7,115 bases of DNA from JAIPEK01 sp041685935 (GCA_041685935.1 JAWLES010000125.1:1-7115), one strand, 5' to 3'; shown: positions 1 to 6,672, counted from the stretch's first letter. A program made the numbers and translations. Notes: generated from the letters alone by a model not told the origin.

Positions 1-405
1 ATTTTACCTGAACTCGGGTCCACCGTTGTCCAGGGAGAGCCGGGGTGCGCCTTTTCCAGAGAGGGTTTCAGGGCGGAGTGTCTAAGCCCGGTGGAAGGGA
101 TCGTGGTGGCACTGAACCCCGAAATCACAAAAAACCCCGAACCTGCTAACACAGACCCTTACGGTACAGGATGGCTGATTCTGGTTGAGCCGACCCGGCT
201 TAAGAAGAGCCTGAAAAACCTTTTGTTTGATATGGAATCCCTGGCCTGGATGGAAGACGAAAGCAGCAGGCTTGCCTCGCTTGTACAGTCTGAATCCGGC
301 CACAGGCTTGCAGCAACCGGTGGAAGAGCTGTAAACGATATTGCGGGAAACATTCCTGAAATCGGCTGGAACAAGCTGGTGCGGATGTTTCTGCTAACCG
401 GGTAA
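1..405 (+). CDS. GcvH-like protein without lipoylation lysine (5' end outside window)
   Basis: The reading frame is open from base 1 to a TAA at 403-405, giving 134 residues; the N-terminus lies outside the window. The visible part matches the second half of the glycine cleavage H protein fold: LPELGSTVVQGEP (2-14), then a hairpin ending SPVEG (29-33), then VVALNPEI and the diagnostic NTDPYGTGWLILVEP (50-64). In true GcvH the hairpin carries ESVKA, whose lysine is lipoylated. Here the equivalent stretch is REGFRAEC and contains no lysine at all; the first lysine is residue 44, well after the hairpin. After the fold there is a tail of about 70 residues, LKKSLKNLLF onward, with an acidic helix and an ending rich in NIPEIGW. 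Lysine-less GcvH homologues of this kind are, from memory, frequent in sulfate-reducing Desulfobacterota and have no settled function. It is therefore unlikely to serve in glycine cleavage; a scaffold or partner-binding role is only a guess. An internal GTG at 91 is not a credible start because the conserved fold continues upstream of it. Confidence 0.75.
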   Translation: MLPELGSTVVQGEPGCAFSREGFRAECLSPVEGIVVALNPEITKNPEPANTDPYGTGWLILVEPTRLKKSLKNLLFDMESLAWMEDESSRLASLVQSESGHRLAATGGRAVNDIAGNIPEIGWNKLVRMFLLTG

Positions 406-969
406 GGCGCAGTTTTGTCTCAGGAACCCCCTGCATCTGCTGCAGAATGTAAGAGGAAGCTCATCAAGGCGGCCCAGCCCCGCAGAAAAACTCATTACAC
501 ATTCCGGCCGCCCGCAATGCAGAAGGCCCAGCAAATGGCCGGTTTCATGAACTGCAACCTTTGCGGTCCTCTCGTACACCTTTGACTTTTTTACATCAGG
601 GCCCTTCCGGCTCTTTTCAAGGCGGCATGTGGAAATCACCCCGGCATTTCCCCCGATACCGGCCTCTCCATACACATAGGTGAGAAACGGCAGGGCTATA
701 TCTTCAGCAGTCACGCCGAGCCGCATTGCATGGTTCCCCTGTCCGGCTGCCAGAAAATCGATAAGCCCGGCAGCATCATACTGGCACCTGGCCTGTAGAA
801 TCGTGTGCTCCGGGCAGCTCTGTGTCGGTTCGATATCCACGGGCAGTCCGAACATCATCTGGATATTGGCAGCAACCACGCTCACTGCAATATCATCCAC
901 GATTCCCAGCGGAGCTACCCGGACAATGCGGCAAGGCCGCGATTCCCCTTTATCCGCCCTTTTACTCAT
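394..969 (-). CDS. amzA: archaemetzincin family zinc metalloprotease
   Basis: This 191-residue protein carries the archaemetzincin signature: HETGHLLGLLHC (141-152), giving zinc ligands H141, H145 and H151 with catalytic E142, followed by C157, the Met-turn M159, and CSRC (176-179). The four cysteines C152, C157, C176 and C179 match the second, structural zinc site known in this family. There are 16 residues between M159 and C176, where the usual family motif has 17. Upstream, LPFLTYVYGEAGIGGNAGVIS (93-113) fits the conserved strand region that precedes the active site. No signal peptide or membrane segment is seen, so it should be cytoplasmic. The ATG (967-969) overlaps the TGA of the response regulator gene as ATGA. 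Its own ribosome binding site is poor (GGGGCGG only 0-3 bases away), so translation is probably coupled. The 3' end overlaps the convergent GcvH-like gene by 12 bp. Family members are peptidases with few known substrates; the target here is unknown. Confidence 0.9.
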   Translation of the reverse strand: MSKRADKGESRPCRIVRVAPLGIVDDIAVSVVAANIQMMFGLPVDIEPTQSCPEHTILQARCQYDAAGLIDFLAAGQGNHAMRLGVTAEDIALPFLTYVYGEAGIGGNAGVISTCRLEKSRKGPDVKKSKVYERTAKVAVHETGHLLGLLHCGRPECVMSFSAGLGRLDELPLTFCSRCRGFLRQNCALPG

Positions 970-2315
970 CCGCCCCGGGAAAGGTTGTACTTTTTAATTT
1001 TTCTGGAAAGGGTTCCGCGGTCTATGCCCAGAATGGAGGCGGATCTTGAAATATTCCAGTCGTTTTCACCAAGAATTCTCTCAATATGGTCCACTTCCAC
1101 TTCCTTGAGGCTGTCTCCTGCGGCCGGGCCGGCTTCCCGCCGGGCCAGAAACGTCAAATCCTCCTTCCCCACCGTGTCTGACCTGCTGAGCACCACCGCC
1201 CGTTCCATCACATTTTTAAGTTCCCTGACATTGCCGGGCCAGTCATAGGTCTTCAACATCTTTAAAGCCTCGGCTGACAGATCCTCCACACCTTTTCCGA
1301 GCTCTTTTGAAAACATTTTGAGGAAATGAAAGGCAAGCAGAGGAATATCATCACGCCTGTCCCTCAAAGGGGGAATCCGTATGTTGATCACATTGATCCG
1401 GAAATAGAAATCATTGCGAAAGGCACCTGTTTCCAGCAAGGCTTCAAGGTCCCTGTGTGTGGCGCACAACAGCCTGAAATCGCTTGACAGCTCACGGTTG
1501 CCGCCGAGCCTCGTAAACCTGCCCTTCTCAAGAACTCTGAGAAGGTTGACCTGCATTTCCGAAGAAATTTCACCGACTTCATCAAGAAACAGGGTACCGT
1601 TATTCGCCATTTCGATCCTGCCCCTCCTTGCCTGCACCGCTCCGGTGAACGCCCCTTTTTCATGGCCGAAAAGTTCGCTTTCAAGGAGGTTCCGGCTCAC
1701 GGCGCCGCAGTTGATAGGTACAAACGGGCCGGAATATCGCTCACTCCTGGTATGAATTGCCCTTGCTGCAAGCTCCTTGCCCGTTCCGGTCTCTCCCGTG
1801 ATCAGCACGGGAGTCTCGGTTCCGGACAAATCCTCTATTTTTTCAAAAACTTCCCTCATCTCCCTGCTCTGTCCGATAAGATCGTCCAGCCGGTTTTCTT
1901 CCTGCCGGGCCAGACGCTCTTTGAGCATGATGTTTTCATCACTCAATGCTTTTTGCCTGCACAGCTTGCCTATCAAAAGCACCAGTTCTTCAGGGTCGAA
2001 CGGCTTTAGAAGATAATCGCTTGCCCCGTTCTTCATGGCCTGAACCGCTGATTCGATGGAACCGTATGCCGTGATCATGACCACCATTATCTGCGGATCA
2101 CTGTTTTTGATTTTTGACAAAAGCTCAAGCCCGTCCATACCGGGCATTTTAATATCAAGAAGAATCAGGGAAAAAGGATTTTTTTCAAGTTTCTTTAACG
2201 CCTCAGATGCCGAACCTGCAAGCTCAACACGATATCCTTCCTTTTTCAGCCACGCTGCAAGGGATTCTCTCATGGCCTCTTCATCATCCACAACCAGTAT
2301 GGAAAAATCATTCAT
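966..2315 (-). CDS. sigma-54-dependent response regulator, NtrC family
   Basis: The protein has 449 residues from the preferred start. The receiver domain (about 3-118) has the acidic pair D10/D11, phosphoacceptor D54 in LILLDIKMPG, T82 and K104, the same positions as in NtrC. The AAA+ domain (about 147-380) has Walker A GETGTGKE (174-181), the sigma-54-contacting GAFTGA loop (221-226), Walker B GTLFLDE (240-246), and DWPGNVRELKN after the sensor region. A Fis-type helix-turn-helix ends the protein (NISRSASILGIDRGTLSRKI, about 421-440). It should activate sigma-54 promoters after phosphorylation by the kinase encoded just upstream. I chose the ATG at 2313-2315 because GAGG lies 9 bases ahead and because the numbering then matches NtrC. 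An ATG at 2328-2330 would add five residues (MRLPL) and overlap the kinase stop as ATGA, but has no good ribosome binding site. The TGA (966-968) overlaps the protease start. The target promoters are not identifiable here. Confidence 0.95.
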   Translation of the reverse strand: MNDFSILVVDDEEAMRESLAAWLKKEGYRVELAGSASEALKKLEKNPFSLILLDIKMPGMDGLELLSKIKNSDPQIMVVMITAYGSIESAVQAMKNGASDYLLKPFDPEELVLLIGKLCRQKALSDENIMLKERLARQEENRLDDLIGQSREMREVFEKIEDLSGTETPVLITGETGTGKELAARAIHTRSERYSGPFVPINCGAVSRNLLESELFGHEKGAFTGAVQARRGRIEMANNGTLFLDEVGEISSEMQVNLLRVLEKGRFTRLGGNRELSSDFRLLCATHRDLEALLETGAFRNDFYFRINVINIRIPPLRDRRDDIPLLAFHFLKMFSKELGKGVEDLSAEALKMLKTYDWPGNVRELKNVMERAVVLSRSDTVGKEDLTFLARREAGPAAGDSLKEVEVDHIERILGENDWNISRSASILGIDRGTLSRKIKKYNLSRGG

Positions 2316-2326
2316 AAGCGGCAGCC

Positions 2327-3862
2327 TCATTCATTTTGATACGTTTCCCGTTCAGCAGAGGGCAGCGTAACCACAAACGTGGTCCCTTGTCCTGGGGTGC
2401 TGTCCACTTTTATTTCACCTCTGTGCTCTTTAATAATACCGTATACCATTGAAAGGCCCAGCCCGACACCGCTTGTATCTGATTTGGTGGAAAAAAACGG
2501 CTCGAAAATCCGGTCGATATTCTCTTCAGGTATGCCTTCCCCGCTGTCAGTGATTTCCACCCTTACCGCGTGCTGTTTTTCGGATTCACCTGCGCGAATG
2601 GTCAGGCTCCCGCCATTCTGCATGGCCTCTATGGAATTGAAGACGAAGTTGGTAAAACACTGCTGTATCTGGGTATAATCCCCCTGAACGGCAAGGTCTT
2701 GTTCAGCAAGGTCCAGACTGCAATGGATATTGGAAAGTTCCATTTTGTGCCGGGTAAGCGCGATAATCCGGTTAAACAGCTCAGCCAGATTGATCCGCTT
2801 GGATTCCACAGGCTGCTGGCGGGAAAAAGTGAGCAGATTGTTCACAATCTTTCCTGAACGCTGCGCTTCCCGGATGGAGAGTTCCAGATAGTTTTTGAAC
2901 TCCTCCAGCTCATTTTCATCCGGACCGCCTTTTTCAATGCTCCGCAGGATATACTTGTTGAAATTGATGATTGACCCTATGGGATTATTGATTTCATGGG
3001 CCACCGAAGCCACCATCTTCCCCAGCGAAATCATCTTGTCCTCCTGGACCAGTTTGGAAAGATCCTTCTTGATGGACATGGTCCGCTGTTCAACTCTATC
3101 ATTGAGTTCTTCCGTAATATCCCTTATCACTTCAAGAACCTGGGCCACCTCACCTTTGCTGTTGAACAGGGGAAACGTGGACACGTCACAATACACCGCC
3201 CTGTCATCGTAAACATGTTCGTGAATGGCATGGGATGACTGGCCGGTCTTGAGAGTTTCCTTCATGGGACAGAAAGAATCATCCATATCACACGGCAGGC
3301 TTGAATTATGGGAAATCTGGAAACAGAACTTTCCGAGCGCCTCCTCCCGGCGAAGCCGGGATCCTTTCAGTGCCGCCTTATTGATCCATACAACCCTGTT
3401 GTTGAGATCAAGCACCATTGCACCCACCACTGTGACTTCGGCAAGGGTACGGATAAACGAGTGTGAAAGCTTGAGTTCTTCCTTTTGGGCCTCGATCTGC
3501 TCTCCTGAGTCCAGAACCGCCTTTACGATTTCCTGAAAAAGTCTGGATGCCTTACTATCCAGAACAGATACCGTATCCGGCTTTTTTGCACTGATTTCAC
3601 CGGACACATCAATGCGGCCTGTCAGATTAACGATAAGTTCAAGACCCGGAATGGTAAACAGATCTTCATAATTTTCCGTGGTGAAAATGGACTGTTCCCT
3701 GGCACAGACGAATCCGGCGGCATCAGGGTTGATATCAGCGACCCCGACGATTTCCACGTCCATTCCGGTCAGTTTTCCGGCCTCAAGTATCCTCAGAAGG
3801 GAGCGGCATCGTTCGCCGCCTCCGATTATGGCCATTTTAAGCTGGTTTACAGGTGCATTCAC
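2327..3862 (-). CDS. cytoplasmic sensor histidine kinase with N-terminal Rossmann-like domain and Cys-rich PAS
   Basis: The protein has 511 residues from the GTG start. Residues about 8-105 look like an NAD(P)-binding Rossmann fold of the Gfo/Idh type: LKMAIIGGGERC, then VEIVGVADINPDA with an acidic residue (D43) ending the second strand, then LELIVNLTGR. A PAS domain follows (about 136-250), ending in VLEVIRDITEEL, and holds C180, H185, C191, C198, H211, H214, H216 and C225. A coiled linker leads to the HisKA domain with phosphoacceptor H289 in VAHEINNP. The ATPase domain has the N box (N405-N409 in NFVFNSIEAM), G1 DSGEGI, F box FEPFFS and G2 GVGLGLS (465-471). There is no signal peptide or membrane span, so it senses a cytoplasmic signal. 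An ATG at 3883 would add seven residues, but a strong AAGGAGGT sits inside that extension and points to the GTG. The gene lies 11 bp ahead of its likely partner, the response regulator. The ligand is unknown; the GGG-E-R-C loop departs from strict GxGxxG, so nucleotide binding is inferred. Confidence 0.93.
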   Translation of the reverse strand: MNAPVNQLKMAIIGGGERCRSLLRILEAGKLTGMDVEIVGVADINPDAAGFVCAREQSIFTTENYEDLFTIPGLELIVNLTGRIDVSGEISAKKPDTVSVLDSKASRLFQEIVKAVLDSGEQIEAQKEELKLSHSFIRTLAEVTVVGAMVLDLNNRVVWINKAALKGSRLRREEALGKFCFQISHNSSLPCDMDDSFCPMKETLKTGQSSHAIHEHVYDDRAVYCDVSTFPLFNSKGEVAQVLEVIRDITEELNDRVEQRTMSIKKDLSKLVQEDKMISLGKMVASVAHEINNPIGSIINFNKYILRSIEKGGPDENELEEFKNYLELSIREAQRSGKIVNNLLTFSRQQPVESKRINLAELFNRIIALTRHKMELSNIHCSLDLAEQDLAVQGDYTQIQQCFTNFVFNSIEAMQNGGSLTIRAGESEKQHAVRVEITDSGEGIPEENIDRIFEPFFSTKSDTSGVGLGLSMVYGIIKEHRGEIKVDSTPGQGTTFVVTLPSAERETYQNE

Positions 3863-3866
3863 AGCC

Positions 3867-3874
3867 ACCTCCTT
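3867..3874 (-). promoter_or_regulatory. ribosome binding site that sets the kinase start
   Basis: On the minus strand this reads AAGGAGGT, a near-perfect anti-Shine-Dalgarno match, with 4 bases to the GTG at 3862. It lies inside the reading frame if the longer ATG start at 3883 is used, and that ATG has no purine-rich site ahead of it. This argues for GTG initiation of the histidine kinase. Confidence 0.75.
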
Positions 3875-3929
3875 AAAAACCATACCGCTTATTTACTTTT
3901 CCGGCAACAATTTTTTTGATGAATTTTTC

Positions 3930-3958
3930 TTCATGAATAAGGGTAAATGGGATAAAAT
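3930..3958 (+). promoter_or_regulatory. possible sigma-70 promoter for the dehydrogenase gene
   Basis: A -10-like TAAAAT (3953-3958, 5 of 6 to TATAAT) stands 17 bases after a weak -35, TTCATG (3930-3935). Initiation would fall near 3965, about 30 bases before the dehydrogenase ATG at 3995. The rest of the 3863-3994 divergent intergenic region is AT-rich. I see no convincing -35/-10 pair for the kinase gene on the other strand and no sigma-54 motif in it. Confidence 0.35.
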
Positions 3959-3994
3959 AGTCTTTACAATATCAACCCGAAATTGAGGAGAGGC

Positions 3995-4738
3995 ATGAAT
4001 TACTATATTACAACCGGCACCTCCAGCGGTATGGGAGCGGCTGTAGCGGAACTGCTCCTTGATGAACCTGCCACCCAGTTCTGTATTTCACGAAGGAAAA
4101 ACCGGGCGCTTGTGAAACTGGCGGCCGAACGGGAGCGTCCCCTACACTATTTGCAGCGGGACCTTTTCGACCATGGGGAACTGCCCGGCCTAATGGAGGA
4201 AATTTTCAGCATGGTTGACCTTGAAAACGCCGAAAGGATATCATTGGTCAACAACGCCGGGACCCTTGACCCTGTGGGACCCAGCCCGGCAAACGACCCC
4301 GAAGAAGTCCATAAATCCGTGCATATCAATCTTATCACCCCGATGACCCTTTCTTCCCTGTTCATCAAACACCTCCAGCACGCGCCGGTTGAAAAAACGA
4401 TTGTCAACATTTCTTCCGGGGCGGCCAAGCGCCCGATATGGGGCTGGAGTGCCTACTGCACAACCAAGGCCGCCATCGAAATGTATACCCGCACGGCCGC
4501 AGAAGAGCAGAAAGGGCGCGAACACCCGGTTCGGCTGTTTGCTTTCTCCCCGGGAATCGTGGACACGCCCATGCAGGAAAAAATTCGGAATACCCCGCTC
4601 GAGCTTTTCAAAAACCGTGACAATTTCATTGAATACCAGGAAAAGGGAAATCTTCTCGACCCCTTCTTCGCGGCCCGGCATGTAATAGCCCTTTCAAAGG
4701 ACACGGACCGGGAAAACGGTGCACTTGTCCATATTTAA
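3995..4738 (+). CDS. short-chain dehydrogenase/reductase, YueD (benzil reductase)-like
   Basis: A 247-residue classical SDR, close to the usual length of about 250. It begins directly with the first Rossmann strand and cofactor loop, MNYYITTGTSSGMG (loop 7-14). It then has D56 after the third strand, NNAG (86-89), the active-site N112 in VHINLITP, the serine in NISSGAAK (S140/S141), the catalytic Y154 and K158 in YCTTK, and SPGIVDTPMQ (185-194). The pairing of an MNYYI-type start with GWSAYCTTKA and PGIVDTPMQE recalls Bacillus YueD and yeast IRC24 benzil reductases, which use NADPH. R33/R34 after the second strand (CISRRK) also suit NADPH. The natural substrate is not predictable. The ATG has GAGGAG 4 bases upstream; a TTG at 3983 would add four residues and is less likely. 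It is transcribed away from the kinase cluster, and its TAA overlaps the stop codon of the convergent EAL-CBS-GGDEF gene by 4 bp. Confidence 0.9.
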   Translation: MNYYITTGTSSGMGAAVAELLLDEPATQFCISRRKNRALVKLAAERERPLHYLQRDLFDHGELPGLMEEIFSMVDLENAERISLVNNAGTLDPVGPSPANDPEEVHKSVHINLITPMTLSSLFIKHLQHAPVEKTIVNISSGAAKRPIWGWSAYCTTKAAIEMYTRTAAEEQKGREHPVRLFAFSPGIVDTPMQEKIRNTPLELFKNRDNFIEYQEKGNLLDPFFAARHVIALSKDTDRENGALVHI

Positions 4739-6540
4739 GAATCAATGCACACACTGTGCAGATCGGGCAGATACTCGGTGATTGCGGCATAGGAAATGCC
4801 GGTTTCCGACTCCTTGGCCTTTTTTTTCAACGAGGCGATAATATTGCCGACCTCCTCTATGGAACAGTTCCGTTCAACTCCTTCGGGCAGTTCAAGAATG
4901 ACTATGCTGATTCCCATCAATGGAAATTTCCGGACAGTCCCCTCCCGATCTTTTGCCACAATATATCCGTTACTTATGGCCTCCCTGTTGTAGAAGCTTT
5001 CCGCATTCTTCCTGAACGTAACGCTCAGATTGCTCATTTCAGCTTTCACTTCACTGCCGGTGGACCCCTTGATTCCCATGAAAAAATCGTCTCCGCCCAC
5101 ATGCCCCACGAACTTGTTTTCCGACAGCCCCATGGCCTTGAGAAGCTCGGCGAACATCAGGATAACCCGATCCCCGCTCCGGAATCCATACTGGTCGTTG
5201 TACGATTTGAAATTATCAAAATCAAAATAAATCAGATGATACGTTTCCTCAAAATCACAGAGTTTTTCTGAAAAATACTCGTGAATCATGGTGTTGCCGG
5301 GCAGTTTGGTCAAGGGATTCTGGTTCCGTGCAAGGGTGAGATTTTTTTCGTTGATCAGATTGAGCATTGCTTTGGTGCTCAGAACACCCATATATTTCAT
5401 GTCATCCACCATTATCAGGCCTTCGTTGTTGTTGTGCCGGGTATACGTTTCAATGAGTTTTTCAACCGACGAATGGATATCCGCAATGGGAATTTTAGTG
5501 ACAAACCGGGTGATATCCTTTCCGAAAGCAGGATTTTCAAGAAGCTGACGGCCGAATTTTGAAAAAATATAGTCCTTGAAAGCATTTTCCCGGATGATTC
5601 CCAGAGGCTCTTCATTCCTGCTGAGAATCGGGAAAAAAGGGGAATCATCTTCTTTTCGGAATTTGTCGAACAAAGAGGTCACATCATAATCTGTAAACAC
5701 CGGATTGACATATGTGATCTGCTCGGAAATCATGGAGATATCCTTGGACAGGCCGTTTCTTTTTTCCGTCCTGGCAAGCTCCCGGATTTCATCATACCTC
5801 GGCTTGAGCTCCTCAATCCGGCGTGTTGGACGCTGGATAAAATAACCCTGCATCATGTCGCACCCGATCTCCTTGCACTGGGTGTATTCCTCCCGGGTTT
5901 CCACCCCTTCGGCGAGAACCAGGCTGCCCATGAAATGGGCAAAGTTCACAATCGTTGAAACAACAAGCCTTTTTTTGGGATCATTTTCCATGTTCCGTAT
6001 AAAAAACCTGTCGATTTTAATGTAGTCCGGTTCCGTGTAATAGATCAATTGAAGGCCGGAAAATCCCGTACCGCAGTCGTCTATGGCGATCTTAAATCCT
6101 CTTGAGTGATATGCGGCAATGATCTTGGATACGTCATTGTTGTCATGGAACTGGTGCTTTTCCGAAATTTCGAAACAGAGCTCTTCCCGGCTGTAGCCGT
6201 ATTTTTCCAGCAAATCGGTTGTGATTCCCGGAGAATAATCATTTGAATCCAGAAGACGGTTGTCCAGGTTATAAAACATCTTGGACCGTCTTTTTTCCCT
6301 GAATCGTGAAAATTTTTTCAGGGCCTTCTCTCTTAAATACAGGTCCACGTGGTGAAGAACCCCGGCCTCGTGAGCACTGTCAAAAAGATGATCGATCGAT
6401 GAAAACCCCGCTTCCTTATGGCACCTCAGAAGTGCTTCAAATCCGAAGGTGTTGCCTGTATGGATATTCACAACCGGCTGGAACGCATGGTCCACATTCC
6501 GGAGACGTTTAATCCATTCGGTATCATTCAGTTGTGTCAA
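4735..6540 (-). CDS. EAL-CBS-GGDEF cyclic-di-GMP turnover/sensor protein
   Basis: This 601-residue soluble protein has the domains in the order EAL (about 15-245), CBS pair (about 275-398), GGDEF (about 405-582). The EAL domain looks active: E35 in EALLR, N91, E124, D154/D155 in IDDCGTGFSG, K175, E211 in EGVET and Q231 are all present, and from E124 on their spacing matches known c-di-GMP phosphodiesterases. The GGDEF domain keeps D440, N448 and D457, the usual guanine and metal contacts, but its signature is GGDDF (482-486), with Asp for the catalytic Glu. There is no RxxD inhibitory site just upstream. The net activity is probably c-di-GMP hydrolysis, with the CBS pair (which binds adenyl nucleotides in many proteins) and GGDEF possibly regulating it. 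Translation starts at TTG (6538-6540): AAGAGG lies 4 bases ahead, and an in-frame TAA lies 15 bases upstream of the start. A GTG at codon 16 is an alternative. No membrane segment is seen. Confidence 0.93.
   Translation of the reverse strand: MTQLNDTEWIKRLRNVDHAFQPVVNIHTGNTFGFEALLRCHKEAGFSSIDHLFDSAHEAGVLHHVDLYLREKALKKFSRFREKRRSKMFYNLDNRLLDSNDYSPGITTDLLEKYGYSREELCFEISEKHQFHDNNDVSKIIAAYHSRGFKIAIDDCGTGFSGLQLIYYTEPDYIKIDRFFIRNMENDPKKRLVVSTIVNFAHFMGSLVLAEGVETREEYTQCKEIGCDMMQGYFIQRPTRRIEELKPRYDEIRELARTEKRNGLSKDISMISEQITYVNPVFTDYDVTSLFDKFRKEDDSPFFPILSRNEEPLGIIRENAFKDYIFSKFGRQLLENPAFGKDITRFVTKIPIADIHSSVEKLIETYTRHNNNEGLIMVDDMKYMGVLSTKAMLNLINEKNLTLARNQNPLTKLPGNTMIHEYFSEKLCDFEETYHLIYFDFDNFKSYNDQYGFRSGDRVILMFAELLKAMGLSENKFVGHVGGDDFFMGIKGSTGSEVKAEMSNLSVTFRKNAESFYNREAISNGYIVAKDREGTVRKFPLMGISIVILELPEGVERNCSIEEVGNIIASLKKKAKESETGISYAAITEYLPDLHSVCIDS
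4746..4760. repeat. perfect 6-bp inverted repeat at the convergent gene end
   Basis: TGCACA-CAC-TGTGCA forms a perfect 6-bp stem with a 3-base loop, 7 bases past the dehydrogenase stop and inside the last codons of the EAL-CBS-GGDEF gene. On the minus strand it is followed by TTGATTCTT, a weak T-rich tail. It might act as a weak terminator, but it lacks a true U tract on either strand. Confidence 0.3.
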
Positions 6541-6557
6541 TTGGCCTCTTTTCGGTT

Positions 6558-6595
6558 ATTCGATCCCGGAATATTTGTGCCTGCTGGAATCGAAT
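6558..6595 (-). promoter_or_regulatory. inverted repeat (operator or RNA hairpin) upstream of the EAL-CBS-GGDEF gene
   Basis: The plus strand has ATTCGATCCC (6558-6567) and GGAATCGAAT (6586-6595), separated by 18 bases. Nine of ten positions pair as DNA. In the minus-strand transcript the tenth becomes a G-U wobble, giving a continuous 10-bp stem. It ends 7 bases before the AAGAGG ribosome binding site (6545-6550) and 17 bases before the TTG start, so it lies in the promoter or 5' leader. It could be an operator for a dimeric regulator or a leader hairpin. The hallmarks of a GEMM (c-di-GMP) riboswitch are not seen. Confidence 0.45.
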
Positions 6596-6653
6596 TTCCT
6601 GTTCATGAATAAAAGGCAACCATACAGACCGATTGTCAGAAATTCGTTAGGCT

Positions 6654-6672
6654 TTGATTAAGTCCTTATCAA
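6654..6672. repeat. imperfect palindrome TTGAT-N9-ATCAA
   Basis: TTGATTAAGTCCTTATCAA is symmetric at 14 of 18 non-central positions. It lies between the YitT-family gene and the EAL-CBS-GGDEF gene, about 115 bases upstream of the latter's start. It could be a protein-binding site, but nothing else identifies it. The rest of the 6541-6713 intergenic region shows no clear terminator or strong promoter. Confidence 0.25.

Noticed and set aside
431..445. CTGCA-N5-TGCAG hairpin as a terminator for the GcvH-like gene
   Set aside because: The stem is only 5 bp, there is no T tract after it, and it lies within the protease coding sequence.
805..1248. Long plus-strand open frames opposite the response regulator, kinase and c-di-GMP genes
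   Set aside because: They are antisense to well-conserved proteins, show no recognisable family, and have low-complexity Ser/Pro/Arg-rich composition typical of shadow frames.
3916..3938. Possible hairpin GATGAA/TTCATG in the divergent intergenic region
   Set aside because: Only about 5 pairs form, all AT-rich; too weak to call a structure.
3930..3940. TTCATGAATAA occurs here and again at 6602-6612, both intergenic
   Set aside because: An 11-base match is expected several times by chance in 7 kb, and the flanks do not match beyond it.
3863..3994. Sigma-54 promoter (GG-N10-GC, TGGCAC-N5-TTGC type) controlling the kinase cluster or the dehydrogenase
   Set aside because: No acceptable match was found by eye on either strand, so autoregulation by the NtrC-type regulator is not supported here.
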